From Guptibacillus hwajinpoensis (GTDB taxonomy: Bacteria > Bacillota > Bacilli > Bacillales > Bacillaceae_O), in contig JAENYN010000006.1 of NCBI GenBank assembly GCA_016841765.1, positions 53,144-117,143 on the forward strand: a stretch of 64,000 bases of DNA, in the 5' to 3' direction. The notes below the pieces were generated by a model, which saw only the letters and a list, made by a program, of their open reading frames with translations, did no database searches and had not been told where the DNA came from. This document shows positions 26,462 to 34,839 of the stretch, one piece after another. The number at the start of each line of letters is the position of its first letter. The stretch's first letter is position 1. A program made the translations under genes and the position numbers.

Positions 26462-26863
26462 TCAGTATTGAAAATAACCGACTTCCCCTTTGATGACGTC
26501 TTTTCCATCCTGATTGGAAGCCGCCACATCAAAGTGAAGCTTGTTTCCGTCTTTTTCTTTCAATACCGCTTTAAGCGTCACTACATCATCTAAAAATACC
26601 ATCCCTTTAAACCGGATTGAATAATCCTGGATGAAGCCTTCCTCATAATGGTCGGTGAAAAGCTTGGCGAGGTTTCCCATCGTCCACATGCCGTGAGCGA
26701 TGATTCCCGGCAAACCGGCTTTCTTCGCTTCTTCATCGATCGTATGGATCGGGTTGTAGTCACCAGAAGCTCCGGCGTATTTAATCAAATCAATCCTCGA
26801 GACCGGATCGAGCTGGACACTCTTTAACGATTCACCGACTTCCATTTGCGCTAGGTTACTCAT
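26462..26863 (-). CDS. MaoC-like dehydratase/hydratase subunit
   Basis: A 133-residue hotdog protein with the hydratase-2 motif YAGASGDYNPIHTIDEEAKKAGLPGIIAHGMWTMG, giving the catalytic Asp and His (about residues 34 and 39). It would hydrate enoyl-CoA to (R)-3-hydroxyacyl-CoA. Its ATG overlaps the stop of the FAS1-like subunit gene by 4 bp, so the two are expected to form a heteromeric hydratase. No crotonase-type enoyl-CoA hydratase occurs anywhere in the cluster. Confidence 0.88.
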   Translation of the reverse strand: MSNLAQMEVGESLKSVQLDPVSRIDLIKYAGASGDYNPIHTIDEEAKKAGLPGIIAHGMWTMGNLAKLFTDHYEEGFIQDYSIRFKGMVFLDDVVTLKAVLKEKDGNKLHFDVAASNQDGKDVIKGEVGYFQY

Positions 26864-27309
26864 GCCGTCAACACCTTCCTTACCGCTTCCGTTATGATGA
26901 CAACTTGTTTTGATGTGAAGATCGGATTACCGGCCAGATCTTCACCGTTTGATGACAGCACGAGAAAGCCCATGCGTCCTGACTTGCCCGATCTTTCATA
27001 GTAGTCTTCCACTTTTGAATAACAGAAGATTTCCTCTCCGACCAGAAGCGGCCGTTCATAATGATAGATTTGTTCGCCGTGGATCAATCCTTTGTTCGGA
27101 AGGTTCAAGTCGTCTATCCTGCCGTAATCAAAAACCCTTGGAAAAGTCGGCGGCGCGATGTTCCGGCCGTATTGTGACGCTTTTCCGGTCTCTTCATCCA
27201 TATAAATCGGGTGCTCATCGCCGACGGCTTCAGCGAATTTTTTTACCGCGCCCCTCTCGACCATGTTTTTCACTTTTTCAGATGTCTTGCCGATATGCTC
27301 TTCAAACAT
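26860..27309 (-). CDS. FAS1-like/MaoC N-terminal dehydratase subunit
   Basis: A 149-residue hotdog protein of the MaoC_dehydrat_N (FAS1-like dehydratase) family. It begins EEHIGKTSEKVKNMVERGAVKKFAEAVGD and contains PIYMDEETG and PPTFPRVFDYG, followed by LIHGEQIYHYERPLLVGE. This family usually provides the non-catalytic or accessory half of a hydratase together with a MaoC protein, as in mycobacterial HadA/HadB. Translationally coupled to that gene by a 4-bp overlap. Confidence 0.85.
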   Translation of the reverse strand: MFEEHIGKTSEKVKNMVERGAVKKFAEAVGDEHPIYMDEETGKASQYGRNIAPPTFPRVFDYGRIDDLNLPNKGLIHGEQIYHYERPLLVGEEIFCYSKVEDYYERSGKSGRMGFLVLSSNGEDLAGNPIFTSKQVVIITEAVRKVLTA

Positions 27310-27331
27310 GCATTATCACACTCCTTATCCG

Positions 27332-28096
27332 TTAATTCTTCGGACCGCCTGCTACGTACAGGACCTGGCCATTGACGAAGGACGATTTTTCATCGGCGAA
27401 AAAAGCGACCGCATTGGCGATATCAGCCGGCTTTCCGCTGCGTCCGACCGGGATCCCGGCGACACTGGCCTTGACCAGCTCGTCAAACTCGATGCCGATC
27501 CTTCTTGCCGTTTCTTTCGTCATATCCGTTTCAATGAAGCCGGGCGCCACGGAGTTGGCGGTGATGCCGTACTTTCCGAGCTCGATCGCAAGCGTCTTCG
27601 TAAAGCCCTGTAAGCCCGCTTTAGCCGCTGCATAGTTGGCCTGGCCCCGGTTTCCGAGGGCGGAGGTTGACGAGATATTGATGATGCGGCCGTATTTGTT
27701 CTCGACCATATATTTCTGGACGGCCCTGGACGCGTTGAAGGAGCCATTCAAATGGACATCCATAACGGTCTGCCAATCTTCATCGGTCATTTTAAACAGC
27801 ATATTATCGCGGATGACCCCGGCGTTGTTAACGAGGATATCGATCGAACCGAACTTTTCAACCACTTCCCCGGCTGCTTCCTCCATCTGGACCGAATCTG
27901 TCACACTGGCTTCCTTCACCAGCACCTCGTAACCCTTCCCTTCAAATTCGGAAGCGGTTTCATTTAAAGCCTCGGCATTGACGTCAATAATCGCAACCTT
28001 TGCACCTTCTTCCGCCAACCGTTCAGCAATCCCTTTTCCAATGCCGCGGCTGCCGCCTGTGATAATCGCTGTTCTTCCGTCAAATCTTCCTGCCAT
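27332..28096 (-). CDS. FabG-like 3-oxoacyl reductase / 3-hydroxyacyl-CoA dehydrogenase (SDR)
   Basis: A 254-residue classical SDR: TGGSRGIGKG (residues 14-23), NNAGVIRD near 90, Ser in INISSTSALG, YAAAKAGLQGFTK with catalytic Tyr and Lys near 156-160, and C-terminal SSFVNGQVLYVAGG. It resembles FabG, but its place in a beta-oxidation operon beside a MaoC hydratase suggests oxidation of (R)-3-hydroxyacyl-CoA. GAGGAGG precedes the ATG. Confidence 0.87.
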   Translation of the reverse strand: MAGRFDGRTAIITGGSRGIGKGIAERLAEEGAKVAIIDVNAEALNETASEFEGKGYEVLVKEASVTDSVQMEEAAGEVVEKFGSIDILVNNAGVIRDNMLFKMTDEDWQTVMDVHLNGSFNASRAVQKYMVENKYGRIINISSTSALGNRGQANYAAAKAGLQGFTKTLAIELGKYGITANSVAPGFIETDMTKETARRIGIEFDELVKASVAGIPVGRSGKPADIANAVAFFADEKSSFVNGQVLYVAGGPKN

Positions 28097-28150
28097 GATA
28101 ATTAAATACCTCCTCTTATTCTAGTAAAGGCAGATTGCCTGTTTGCGAGT

Positions 28151-29329
28151 TTAAAGCTGCCCGCCGACTTTGACGTGGCCCTTAAGCAAGTTCCGTGAAA
28201 TGATCATGCGCTGGATTTCATCTGTGCCGTCATAAATCCTCCACAGCCTGGCTTCACGGTACCAGCGTTCAATTGGGAGCTCTTTCGTATAGCCCATCCC
28301 GCCGTGGATTTGCAGGACCCTGTCGATTACACGGTTGCCCATATTTGCGCCGTACAGTTTTGCCATCGAAGCGGCATGACGGTTGTCTTCTTTCTGGTCA
28401 AGCGTGAAAGCGGCATTCAGGACAAGCCATTTGGCTGCCTCGATCTCTACAGCAGAATCGGCTATCATCCACTGGATCGCCTGCCTGTCCGCAATCGGCC
28501 TGCCGAAGGTTGAACGTTCTTTCGCATATTCTATCGCCATCTGCAGAAGCCGTTCAGCTGCCCCGACTGCCCGGGCGCCGACGATCCAGCGCGCGAATCC
28601 AATCCATTCAAGGCCGAGGTTATAGCCTTTATGCAGTTCCCCGAGGATGTTTTCTTCCGGAACACGCACATTGTCAAAAACAAGTCCGGCCGGTCCCCAT
28701 TCGCCCATCGTATGGATATATTCCGATTTCCAGCCCATGTCACGGTCGGCAATGAAGCACGTCACCCCTTCACGGCCGTTCGTCTTCTGGTGCCTTTCCT
28801 TATCAGTGATGGCGATGACCATGACGAAGTCGGCTTCATTTCCGCCGGTGATGAATGTTTTCTCCCCATTCAGCACCCACTCGCTGCCGTCTTTAACTGC
28901 GGTCATCTTAATGTTTCTTGTGTCAGATCCAGCATTCGGTTCGGTGATGGCAAAGCAAGACTTCTTCTCCCCCTCAATGGTAGGGATCAAATACTTTTGC
29001 TTCTGTTCCTCGTTGGCATAGTAAAGGATAATGTCGGCTGAACCGCCAAACTGGAAAGGCACGAATGTTTTGGATACTTCCATAAAGACAAGGGCCATCA
29101 TCATCTGTCCCAAATTGGCACCGCCATATTCCTCCGGTGTATTGATGCCCCAGAAGCCGGCTTCCTTCGCCTTCAACTGCAATTCTTTCATTTTGCCCGG
29201 CGGCAGGCTCGGTCTCCCTTCCCGTTCATTTTTCAGCACCTCATTTTCAAGCGGTATCAATTCTTTTTCGACAAACTTGCGGATTGTCTGCTGCACCATG
29301 CGCTGTTCATCTGTCAACCGTAAATCCAT
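28151..29329 (-). CDS. Acyl-CoA dehydrogenase
   Basis: A 392-residue flavoenzyme for the first step of beta-oxidation. FAITEPNAGSDTRNIKMTA and NGEKTFITGGNEADF form the FAD and substrate region (about 130-165), then ARWIVGARAVGAAERLLQMAIEYAKERSTFG and IHGGMGYTKELPIERWYREARLWRIYDGTDEIQ near the C-terminus, where an Asp-Gly-Thr replaces the more common Glu-Gly-Thr. It is the first gene downstream of the TetR-type operator and promoter at 29397-29454 and heads the second catabolic operon. Confidence 0.92.
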   Translation of the reverse strand: MDLRLTDEQRMVQQTIRKFVEKELIPLENEVLKNEREGRPSLPPGKMKELQLKAKEAGFWGINTPEEYGGANLGQMMMALVFMEVSKTFVPFQFGGSADIILYYANEEQKQKYLIPTIEGEKKSCFAITEPNAGSDTRNIKMTAVKDGSEWVLNGEKTFITGGNEADFVMVIAITDKERHQKTNGREGVTCFIADRDMGWKSEYIHTMGEWGPAGLVFDNVRVPEENILGELHKGYNLGLEWIGFARWIVGARAVGAAERLLQMAIEYAKERSTFGRPIADRQAIQWMIADSAVEIEAAKWLVLNAAFTLDQKEDNRHAASMAKLYGANMGNRVIDRVLQIHGGMGYTKELPIERWYREARLWRIYDGTDEIQRMIISRNLLKGHVKVGGQL

Positions 29330-29396
29330 ATCCTCACTCCCATTCTTAATATGTAAATTGCTTATGTCATAACAATGTATGCACGTCCATCAAAAT

Positions 29397-29454
29397 ACAT
29401 ACCAACCGGTAGGTATGTTAGTTTTATTATATTTAGAACTTTCAGAAAAAACAA
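29397..29454 (-). promoter_or_regulatory. Promoter with near-perfect TetR operator (beta-oxidation operon)
   Basis: On the minus strand TTGTTT (29449-29454) and TATAAT (29426-29431) are exactly 17 bases apart. Immediately downstream lies the 22-bp operator 29397-29418, ACATACC-N8-GGTATGT, palindromic at 20 of 22 positions. The same AAACTAACATACC junction occurs at 18783. The operator covers the predicted start point. Confidence 0.8.
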
Positions 29455-29462
29455 GGTGTTTT

Positions 29463-29507
29463 TCGATAAAAATCTCTTTCCTTGATGTTTTCAGGGAAAG
29501 AGATTTT
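29463..29507 (-). terminator. Terminator after the 30.7-kb acyl-CoA dehydrogenase
   Basis: A stem AAAATCTCTTTCC paired with GGGAAAGAGATTTT, then TTTTTA on the minus strand. It separates the single-gene unit from the promoter at 29454. Confidence 0.75.
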
Positions 29508-29512
29508 GAACT

Positions 29513-30730
29513 TCATTTCTTCACTTCTTCCTTTTTTTCTTCGAACGGCCAGGACGGAAGCATTTTTGCAAGCGGTTTGTCCTTCCGGTAACCAAGCACG
29601 TATTCCGCCTGCATGACGGTATGGATTTCGCGCGTGCCCTCATATATGACCGGCGCCTTGGCATTCCGCAAATACCGTTCGACCGGATATTCATTCGAGT
29701 ACCCGTATGCCCCATGAATCTGGACGGCATCATTCGACGCTTCAAAGGCATAGTCGCATGACAGCCATTTTGCAAGCGATGTTTCACGCGTATTGCGTTT
29801 ACCGTTGTTTTTCAGCCAGCCGGCCCGGTACACAAGCAGCCGCGACTGCTGGAGGCCGGCTTCCATTTTGGCGATCATCTGCTGGACAAGCTGATGGCGC
29901 CCGATTTCTTTTCCGAATGTGCTTCGTTCATGACAGTAATCGACGCTTGCTTCCAGACAGGCCATAATCGTCCCGCACGCACCCGCCGCAACGGTGAAGC
30001 GTCCGTTATCGAGGGCCGACATGGCGATTTTGAACCCTTCCCCTTCTTTTCCAATCAAGTTCTCTGCCGGGACTTTCACATTATCAAAAAATAATTCACC
30101 GGTGTTTCCAGCCCGAATTCCGAGCTTTCCTTTGATGCCTTTTGAAGAAAACCCTTCCCAATTCCGCTCAACGATGAACGCTGAAATGCCGTGATGCTTT
30201 TTGTCTTTATCCGTATAGGCAAAAACAAGGAAGTGGTCGGCGACATCACAAAGGGAAATCCAAGTCTTTGATCCGTTAAGGACATAGTGGTCCCCATCCC
30301 GCACCGCTGTCGTCTGCATCGAGGCCACATCCGATCCGGCATTCGGTTCAGTGAGGCCGAATGCGCCCACCTTTTCACCGCGTGCCTGTGGAACCAGATA
30401 CTTTTGTTTTTGCTCTTCGCTGCCCCACTGCAACAGGGTCATGCTATTCAGACCTGTATGCACGGAAACAGCTGTCCTGAAGGCGGTATCCCCCCGTTCC
30501 AATTCTTCGCATACTATGGCAAGGGCGTTATAATCCATGCCGCTGCCGCCGTATTCTTCCGGAATGCATACACCCATCAACCCCAATTCAGCCAACCGGG
30601 TCATGATGTCTGTTTCAAAATGCTGCTTTTCATCCCACTCCTGTATGTATGGCATGATCTCCCTGTCGACGAATGTGCGGACCGTCTTTCTTAACATTTC
30701 CTGTTCTTCTGTAAATGAAAAATCCATCAT
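29513..30730 (-). CDS. Acyl-CoA dehydrogenase, single-gene unit
   Basis: A 405-residue acyl-CoA dehydrogenase. FGLTEPNAGSDVASMQTTA, NGSKTWISLCDVADHF, DNGRFTVAAGACG and VQIHGAYGYSNEYPVERYLRNAKAPVIYEGTREIH are all intact, with the catalytic Glu in YEGTREI. The ATG at 30730 is used because AGGAG lies 10 bases upstream; the TTG at 30739 is inside the ribosome site. It is isolated from its upstream neighbour by a MITE-like element and by the adh terminator, and from the downstream operon by its own terminator. Confidence 0.92.
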   Translation of the reverse strand: MMDFSFTEEQEMLRKTVRTFVDREIMPYIQEWDEKQHFETDIMTRLAELGLMGVCIPEEYGGSGMDYNALAIVCEELERGDTAFRTAVSVHTGLNSMTLLQWGSEEQKQKYLVPQARGEKVGAFGLTEPNAGSDVASMQTTAVRDGDHYVLNGSKTWISLCDVADHFLVFAYTDKDKKHHGISAFIVERNWEGFSSKGIKGKLGIRAGNTGELFFDNVKVPAENLIGKEGEGFKIAMSALDNGRFTVAAGACGTIMACLEASVDYCHERSTFGKEIGRHQLVQQMIAKMEAGLQQSRLLVYRAGWLKNNGKRNTRETSLAKWLSCDYAFEASNDAVQIHGAYGYSNEYPVERYLRNAKAPVIYEGTREIHTVMQAEYVLGYRKDKPLAKMLPSWPFEEKKEEVKK

Positions 30731-30754
30731 GGCAATCAATCTCCTGTCTTTAAT

Positions 30755-30990
30755 TTTTATGAAAGGATGTATTAAACGTTAGTGTTGATTTCCGTAGCAG
30801 GTACTCGCTTTCACCATAGGCACAAGTGCGACATCTGTTCCTGCTTCCCTCCGGTCGCACTCAAAGTGTCTTCTTTGCCACGGGGCGGGCGGTGAGCCTG
30901 TCCCGCTAGTCCCGCCGGAGTCTCGCACCTTCCACTCCAATCAGCTAGTGAAATTCAACATTGAGCTTTAACACAGCTTTATGAAAAAAC
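30755..30990. mobile_element. MITE-like repeat, copy 1
   Basis: About 236 bp bounded by inverted ends (TTTTATGAAAGG...TTAAACG at the left; CTTTAACACAG...TTTATGAAAA at the right). Interior landmarks GTTGATTTCCGT, TTTCACCATAGGCACAAG, CCTGTCCCGCTAGTC and CACCTTCCACTCCAATCA recur at 59086-59337 in the same orientation. It encodes no protein. This is a widespread noncoding repeat type in Bacillaceae genomes. Confidence 0.8.
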
Positions 30991-31017
30991 AAAGGCGCAG
31001 CAAGTGCACCTTTGTTT
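30983..31017 (-). terminator. Terminator of the R2lox/alcohol oxidation operon
   Basis: AAACAAAGG...CCTTTGTTT stem with inner GTGC/GCGC pairing. On the minus strand it is followed by six T, just after the alcohol dehydrogenase stop. Its distal side overlaps the end of the MITE. Confidence 0.8.
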
Positions 31018-31022
31018 CAATG

Positions 31023-32234
31023 TCATTTTACGGCAACCGGAACAACCTTGTGGCCAATCGCTTCAATTAGTTCCTTAGGCATCGGGAACGATACGGCAGC
31101 AGGGTCCTTTGAAACAGCGGCAACAGTGTGTTCAAGATCCTCAGCGGAAATATTGTATTCCGCAAAATCAGCCGGCAGCCCGACTTTTTGCTGAAGCAGG
31201 CGGATTTTATCGACCACTTTTATTAATGCGCCGCGGGCATCCTCCCCCTGAACATCCACCCGTAATGCCTGTGCCAGTTCGAAAATTTTCGGCAAATAAA
31301 GATCGGGAACGGACTCCATGACAACAGGCAAAAACACAGCATTTGCAAGTCCATGCGGAATGCGGAACAGCGCTCCGTAAGCATGTGCGAAATTATGCAC
31401 AGGAATTGCATTCAGCGCAAAGCTGAAAGCTGTGATTCCCATCAGGCTCGCCTGCAGCATCTCCATGCGGGCTTCAAGGTTCGCCCCATCCGCCACAGCA
31501 TCCGGCAGCCGTTTTTCAATCAGCCTGATCGCCTGAAGGGCATGAGCATCCGTCAATGCAGTGGCACTAGGCGAAGCAAAAGCTTCAATCGCATGAGTAA
31601 GGGCGTCGAAACCTGTAAAGGCGGTAATCAGCGGCGGGAGGCCGACAGTCAAATCGGGATCAAGAACAGCCATATCCGCCCCAATGAACGGGCTGATGAT
31701 GTTCGTTTTCATCTGGATTTCTTCGTTGAAAATAACGGCGATCGGCGATACTTCAGAGCCTGTTCCGGCAGTTGTCGGAATCGCGATATGGGGAATCTCC
31801 ATATACTGGGCCTCAGGAAATGACTCGAACTTGAATCCTCCGGGAATGGCTTCCTTAATATCGGCAAGTCCATGGTACAGCGCATATTTCACCGCTTTGA
31901 CTGTGTCAAGGACACTTCCTCCTCCAACCGCCAACAGGGCATCGGCGCCTACTTCCCTTGCGTATTTCGCCGCCGCATTCACACACTTGCTTTCCGCATC
32001 CTGGTTAATGTCAAGATATATTCCGGCAAGCTCCGGTCCGCTGCCGTGCTGGGTCAAATTGAATATACTTGCGACCTTTTCGACCACGCCTGCCTTTTCC
32101 AGGCCTCTGTCACTGAACAGCACCACACGTTTGGCACCAAGCCCGCTGAATAGATCAGGGACCATCGCGCGGGAGTTTAACCCGCTGTAAATGCCTGAAC
32201 GGAGCATAAACTGGGACAATGTAGTTGTTTGCAT
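31023..32234 (-). CDS. Iron-containing alcohol dehydrogenase
   Basis: A 403-residue group III alcohol dehydrogenase using NAD(P). The nucleotide-binding GGGSVLDTVKA is near residues 102-112 and TTAGTGSEVSP near 156. Metal ligands are visible in the AVLDPDL Asp, GFDALTHAIEAFAS His, AIPVHNFAHAYG His and RIPHGLANAV His. It would oxidise an alcohol to the aldehyde or the reverse. It follows the aldehyde dehydrogenase by 107 bp, and the operon ends after it. Chain length preference is not readable. Confidence 0.9.
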   Translation of the reverse strand: MQTTTLSQFMLRSGIYSGLNSRAMVPDLFSGLGAKRVVLFSDRGLEKAGVVEKVASIFNLTQHGSGPELAGIYLDINQDAESKCVNAAAKYAREVGADALLAVGGGSVLDTVKAVKYALYHGLADIKEAIPGGFKFESFPEAQYMEIPHIAIPTTAGTGSEVSPIAVIFNEEIQMKTNIISPFIGADMAVLDPDLTVGLPPLITAFTGFDALTHAIEAFASPSATALTDAHALQAIRLIEKRLPDAVADGANLEARMEMLQASLMGITAFSFALNAIPVHNFAHAYGALFRIPHGLANAVFLPVVMESVPDLYLPKIFELAQALRVDVQGEDARGALIKVVDKIRLLQQKVGLPADFAEYNISAEDLEHTVAAVSKDPAAVSFPMPKELIEAIGHKVVPVAVK

Positions 32235-32341
32235 CTCTTCACCTCAATTTTTTATTTATCTTACCGGTAATCCGAGCCAAAATCTGCTATCCCTCAAGGA
32301 CGGTTTTTGGCTCAAATGGGTCATTGTAAGGTTTCCAGGAG

Positions 32342-33862
32342 TCATTCCGAAAACAGAATGCCGTACCACGGCCGTTTGTGAAGTTCCGGAACCATTGATG
32401 TATGGACGTGCTTTGTCTGGGTGTAGGCATCAAGGGAATGCTTTCCCATTTCCCGGCCGATGCCGCTCTGCTTATACCCTCCGAACGGTGCATCGCTCCT
32501 GAGCATATGCCAGTCATTGATCCAGACAACACCGGCCTGCAGTTTTCTGGCAATCTCGTAAGCTTTGTTGATATCTTTCGTCCAGACTCCCGCAGCCAGG
32601 CCATAAATGCTGTCGTTCGCCATTTCAATCGCTTCCTCGACATCCGAATAACGGATGACGGAAAGGACCGGCCCGAAAATCTCTTCCCTGGCAATTTTCA
32701 TGTCATTGGTCACATTGGTGAAGATGGTCGGCTCGATGAAATGCCCTTCTTCACAGCCCGGAACCGCCAGTTCTTTTCCGCCGCAAATGAGCGTCGCCCC
32801 TTCCTCTTTGCCTGCTTCTATATAGGAAAGGATCGTCTCTTTTTGTTTCCTGGAAATGACTGGGCCGATATCTGTCGCCTGATCAAGCGGATTGCCTGCT
32901 TTCAGCTTGCTGCTGAGCGCCTTCAGCTGCTCAACGACCTGATCATGCAGTTTATCCGGAACAAACAGCCGGGTGCCGGACTCACAAAGCTGTCCTGAAT
33001 GAAGGAATACTCCGAAAAGGCTTCCAGGCAGGGCGAGACTCAAATCGGCATCTTCGAGAATGATGTTGGGCGATTTGCCGCCAAGTTCAAGAGTGGTATT
33101 CTTGACTGTCCCGGCAGCAAGCGCCATGATTCTCCTCCCAACCTCGGTGGACCCGGTAAAGGCCACCTTATCAACCTGCTTATGCTCGACAAGCGCTTCA
33201 CCGACCTCTGCCCCAGAACCGGTCACAACATTAATGACGCCCGGCGGCACAACCTTTGAAATGAGCTCGGCCAGTTTCAATGTGGACAGCGGTGTATAAC
33301 TTGCAGGTTTGATGACAACTGTATTCCCCATTGCCAGAGCTGGGGCAATCTTCCACGTCGCAATGACCATCGGCAAATTCCATGGCGTTATCGCCGCACA
33401 AACACCGATCGGCTCTTTCCAGATGAAATTATGAGCCGGCCCCGGAAACGGCGGGACAGGAAGCGTTTCTGAGTAATCATAGCTTTCCGTGAATTTAGCA
33501 AGTGTTTGAAACAGGTCGACCATTTGCAAAATGTCGCTCTGGCTGATGCGCCGGATTGTTCCGCCCGAGCTGATCGACTCCAGATAGGCGAGTTCTTCGG
33601 CATGTTCAGCAATGAGATAGCTGATGCTGTACATGACTTTCGCCCTGTCTTTCGGGTTCGTCGTTTTCCAGTCTGTTTTATCGAAGGCATCCCTTGCCGC
33701 CTGGACGGCCCTGTCCACATCCGCTTTTGTGCCTTTTGCTACTCTTGCCGCAAGTTCACCTGTTGCCGGATTGAACACGTCAAATGTTTCTCCGCCTGAA
33801 GCCTGTTCCCACTGCCCGTTAATGAATAAAGGGAATGTTTTAATATCAACATTTACCGTCAT
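32342..33862 (-). CDS. NAD(P)-dependent aldehyde dehydrogenase
   Basis: A 506-residue aldehyde dehydrogenase that oxidises aldehydes to acids. [29 protein letters not shown] gives the cofactor region, FTGSTEVG the Rossmann turn, [10 protein letters not shown] the general-base Glu, and [11 protein letters not shown] the catalytic Cys (about residue 297). [11 protein letters not shown] and the C-terminal [13 protein letters not shown] are typical of the ALDH superfamily. GAAGGAGG precedes the ATG. It sits between the R2lox oxidase and the alcohol dehydrogenase. Confidence 0.93.
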   Translation of the reverse strand: MTVNVDIKTFPLFINGQWEQASGGETFDVFNPATGELAARVAKGTKADVDRAVQAARDAFDKTDWKTTNPKDRAKVMYSISYLIAEHAEELAYLESISSGGTIRRISQSDILQMVDLFQTLAKFTESYDYSETLPVPPFPGPAHNFIWKEPIGVCAAITPWNLPMVIATWKIAPALAMGNTVVIKPASYTPLSTLKLAELISKVVPPGVINVVTGSGAEVGEALVEHKQVDKVAFTGSTEVGRRIMALAAGTVKNTTLELGGKSPNIILEDADLSLALPGSLFGVFLHSGQLCESGTRLFVPDKLHDQVVEQLKALSSKLKAGNPLDQATDIGPVISRKQKETILSYIEAGKEEGATLICGGKELAVPGCEEGHFIEPTIFTNVTNDMKIAREEIFGPVLSVIRYSDVEEAIEMANDSIYGLAAGVWTKDINKAYEIARKLQAGVVWINDWHMLRSDAPFGGYKQSGIGREMGKHSLDAYTQTKHVHTSMVPELHKRPWYGILFSE

Positions 33863-33888
33863 GCAATCTCCTCCTTCTCACTCTGAAA

Positions 33889-34782
33889 CTAAATGACTTC
33901 CAACTCGGTTTCCGCAGATTTGTAGATTTCTTCAATCTTCTTCCCTCTCGCCCGCGCCAGCACTTCCATCCTGACGGATAACTGCTTTTGCGTGAATGCC
34001 GTCGTTAACGCCGGGTCGCCGCCAAAGGAGCTCACTTCCCGCCCGGCGATCCCTTCCTCATTCATCTTCAGCGCCAGCGGTGTAAGCTTTTGCATTTTCT
34101 TCTCGACGACTTCATACAGATGTGGATGTTCACAGATCAGCCGCTGCAGCAGGAATGTCCCGTAGCCGATATGCCTTGATTCATCGCGTTTCAGGTTCCC
34201 GATCCCTTCAAGCAGGCCTGGCATCAAGCCGGCACGTTCTAATGCCTGATAAAAAGAATAATAGCCAGTTTCGGCAAGCACCCCTTCAACAAACATGTTA
34301 TATACCGTTGATGCCTCTGCAATTGCCTCCGGTGACTGGTCGGTAACGAGCCGTTCCATCGCAGCCGGGAGAATCTCGTAAAAAATCGTTTTATAGGTTT
34401 CGGTGTGAAAATGGGACAAATCACCATTTGCGCCGATAGCATTAAGAACACGCCGGAAAAATTCGGTGTGCTTCGCTTCCTCGAATAAGAAGGTCGTCAA
34501 AAACATTTCCTCTTCAAGGCGCCCCTCTTTCGCAATCGCCATCATCAGCGGAAGCAAATCGAGCGTCACCGCCTCTTCCCCGGCCTGAAACTGTGAGATC
34601 AGCCGAAGAATATCCTCCTGCTGTTCCCTGTTCAACATTTGCCAGTCGCTGGCATCCTTGCTGAAATCGATGTCTTCCGGATTCCAGGTCCCGACCCGTT
34701 TTGCTTTCTGGTAAAGCCGGTACGGAAATGAATCCTCTTGCAGCCCCCTGGCGCTTGTCGTTAAAATGGTCCGGCGCTCCAT
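33889..34782 (-). CDS. R2-like ligand-binding oxidase (R2lox, Mn/Fe)
   Basis: A 297-residue ferritin-like protein closely patterned on the R2lox family, which assembles a Mn/Fe cofactor, binds a long-chain fatty acid and forms a Tyr-Val ether crosslink. All six metal ligands are present: Glu69 (AGEEAVTLD), Glu102 and His105 (EEAKH), Glu166 (YNMFVEG), Glu201 and His204 (DESRH). The crosslink residues are Val72 and Tyr161. The ATG at 34782 is used for GGAG 7 bases upstream. No nrdE/nrdA partner is nearby, so it is not the class I reductase subunit. Its natural substrate is unknown; here it is flanked by alcohol and aldehyde dehydrogenases and a CoA ligase. Confidence 0.9.
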   Translation of the reverse strand: MERRTILTTSARGLQEDSFPYRLYQKAKRVGTWNPEDIDFSKDASDWQMLNREQQEDILRLISQFQAGEEAVTLDLLPLMMAIAKEGRLEEEMFLTTFLFEEAKHTEFFRRVLNAIGANGDLSHFHTETYKTIFYEILPAAMERLVTDQSPEAIAEASTVYNMFVEGVLAETGYYSFYQALERAGLMPGLLEGIGNLKRDESRHIGYGTFLLQRLICEHPHLYEVVEKKMQKLTPLALKMNEEGIAGREVSSFGGDPALTTAFTQKQLSVRMEVLARARGKKIEEIYKSAETELEVI

Positions 34783-34839
34783 GCACATTCTCCTTTCAAT
34801 CTCCGTTATTCAGTTTTCTTGCAAGAAAACCGTGTTTCG

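Noticed and set aside
32262..32271. TTACCGGTAA as a TetR operator between the aldehyde and alcohol dehydrogenase genes
   Set aside because: Only 10 bp, lacks the GGTATGT arms of the other operators, and no promoter accompanies it.
33889..34782. Class I ribonucleotide reductase small subunit (NrdB/NrdF)
   Set aside because: The GEEAVTLD...EEAKH...YNMFVEG...DESRH pattern with the Val/Tyr crosslink pair is specific to R2lox, and no large subunit gene is nearby.
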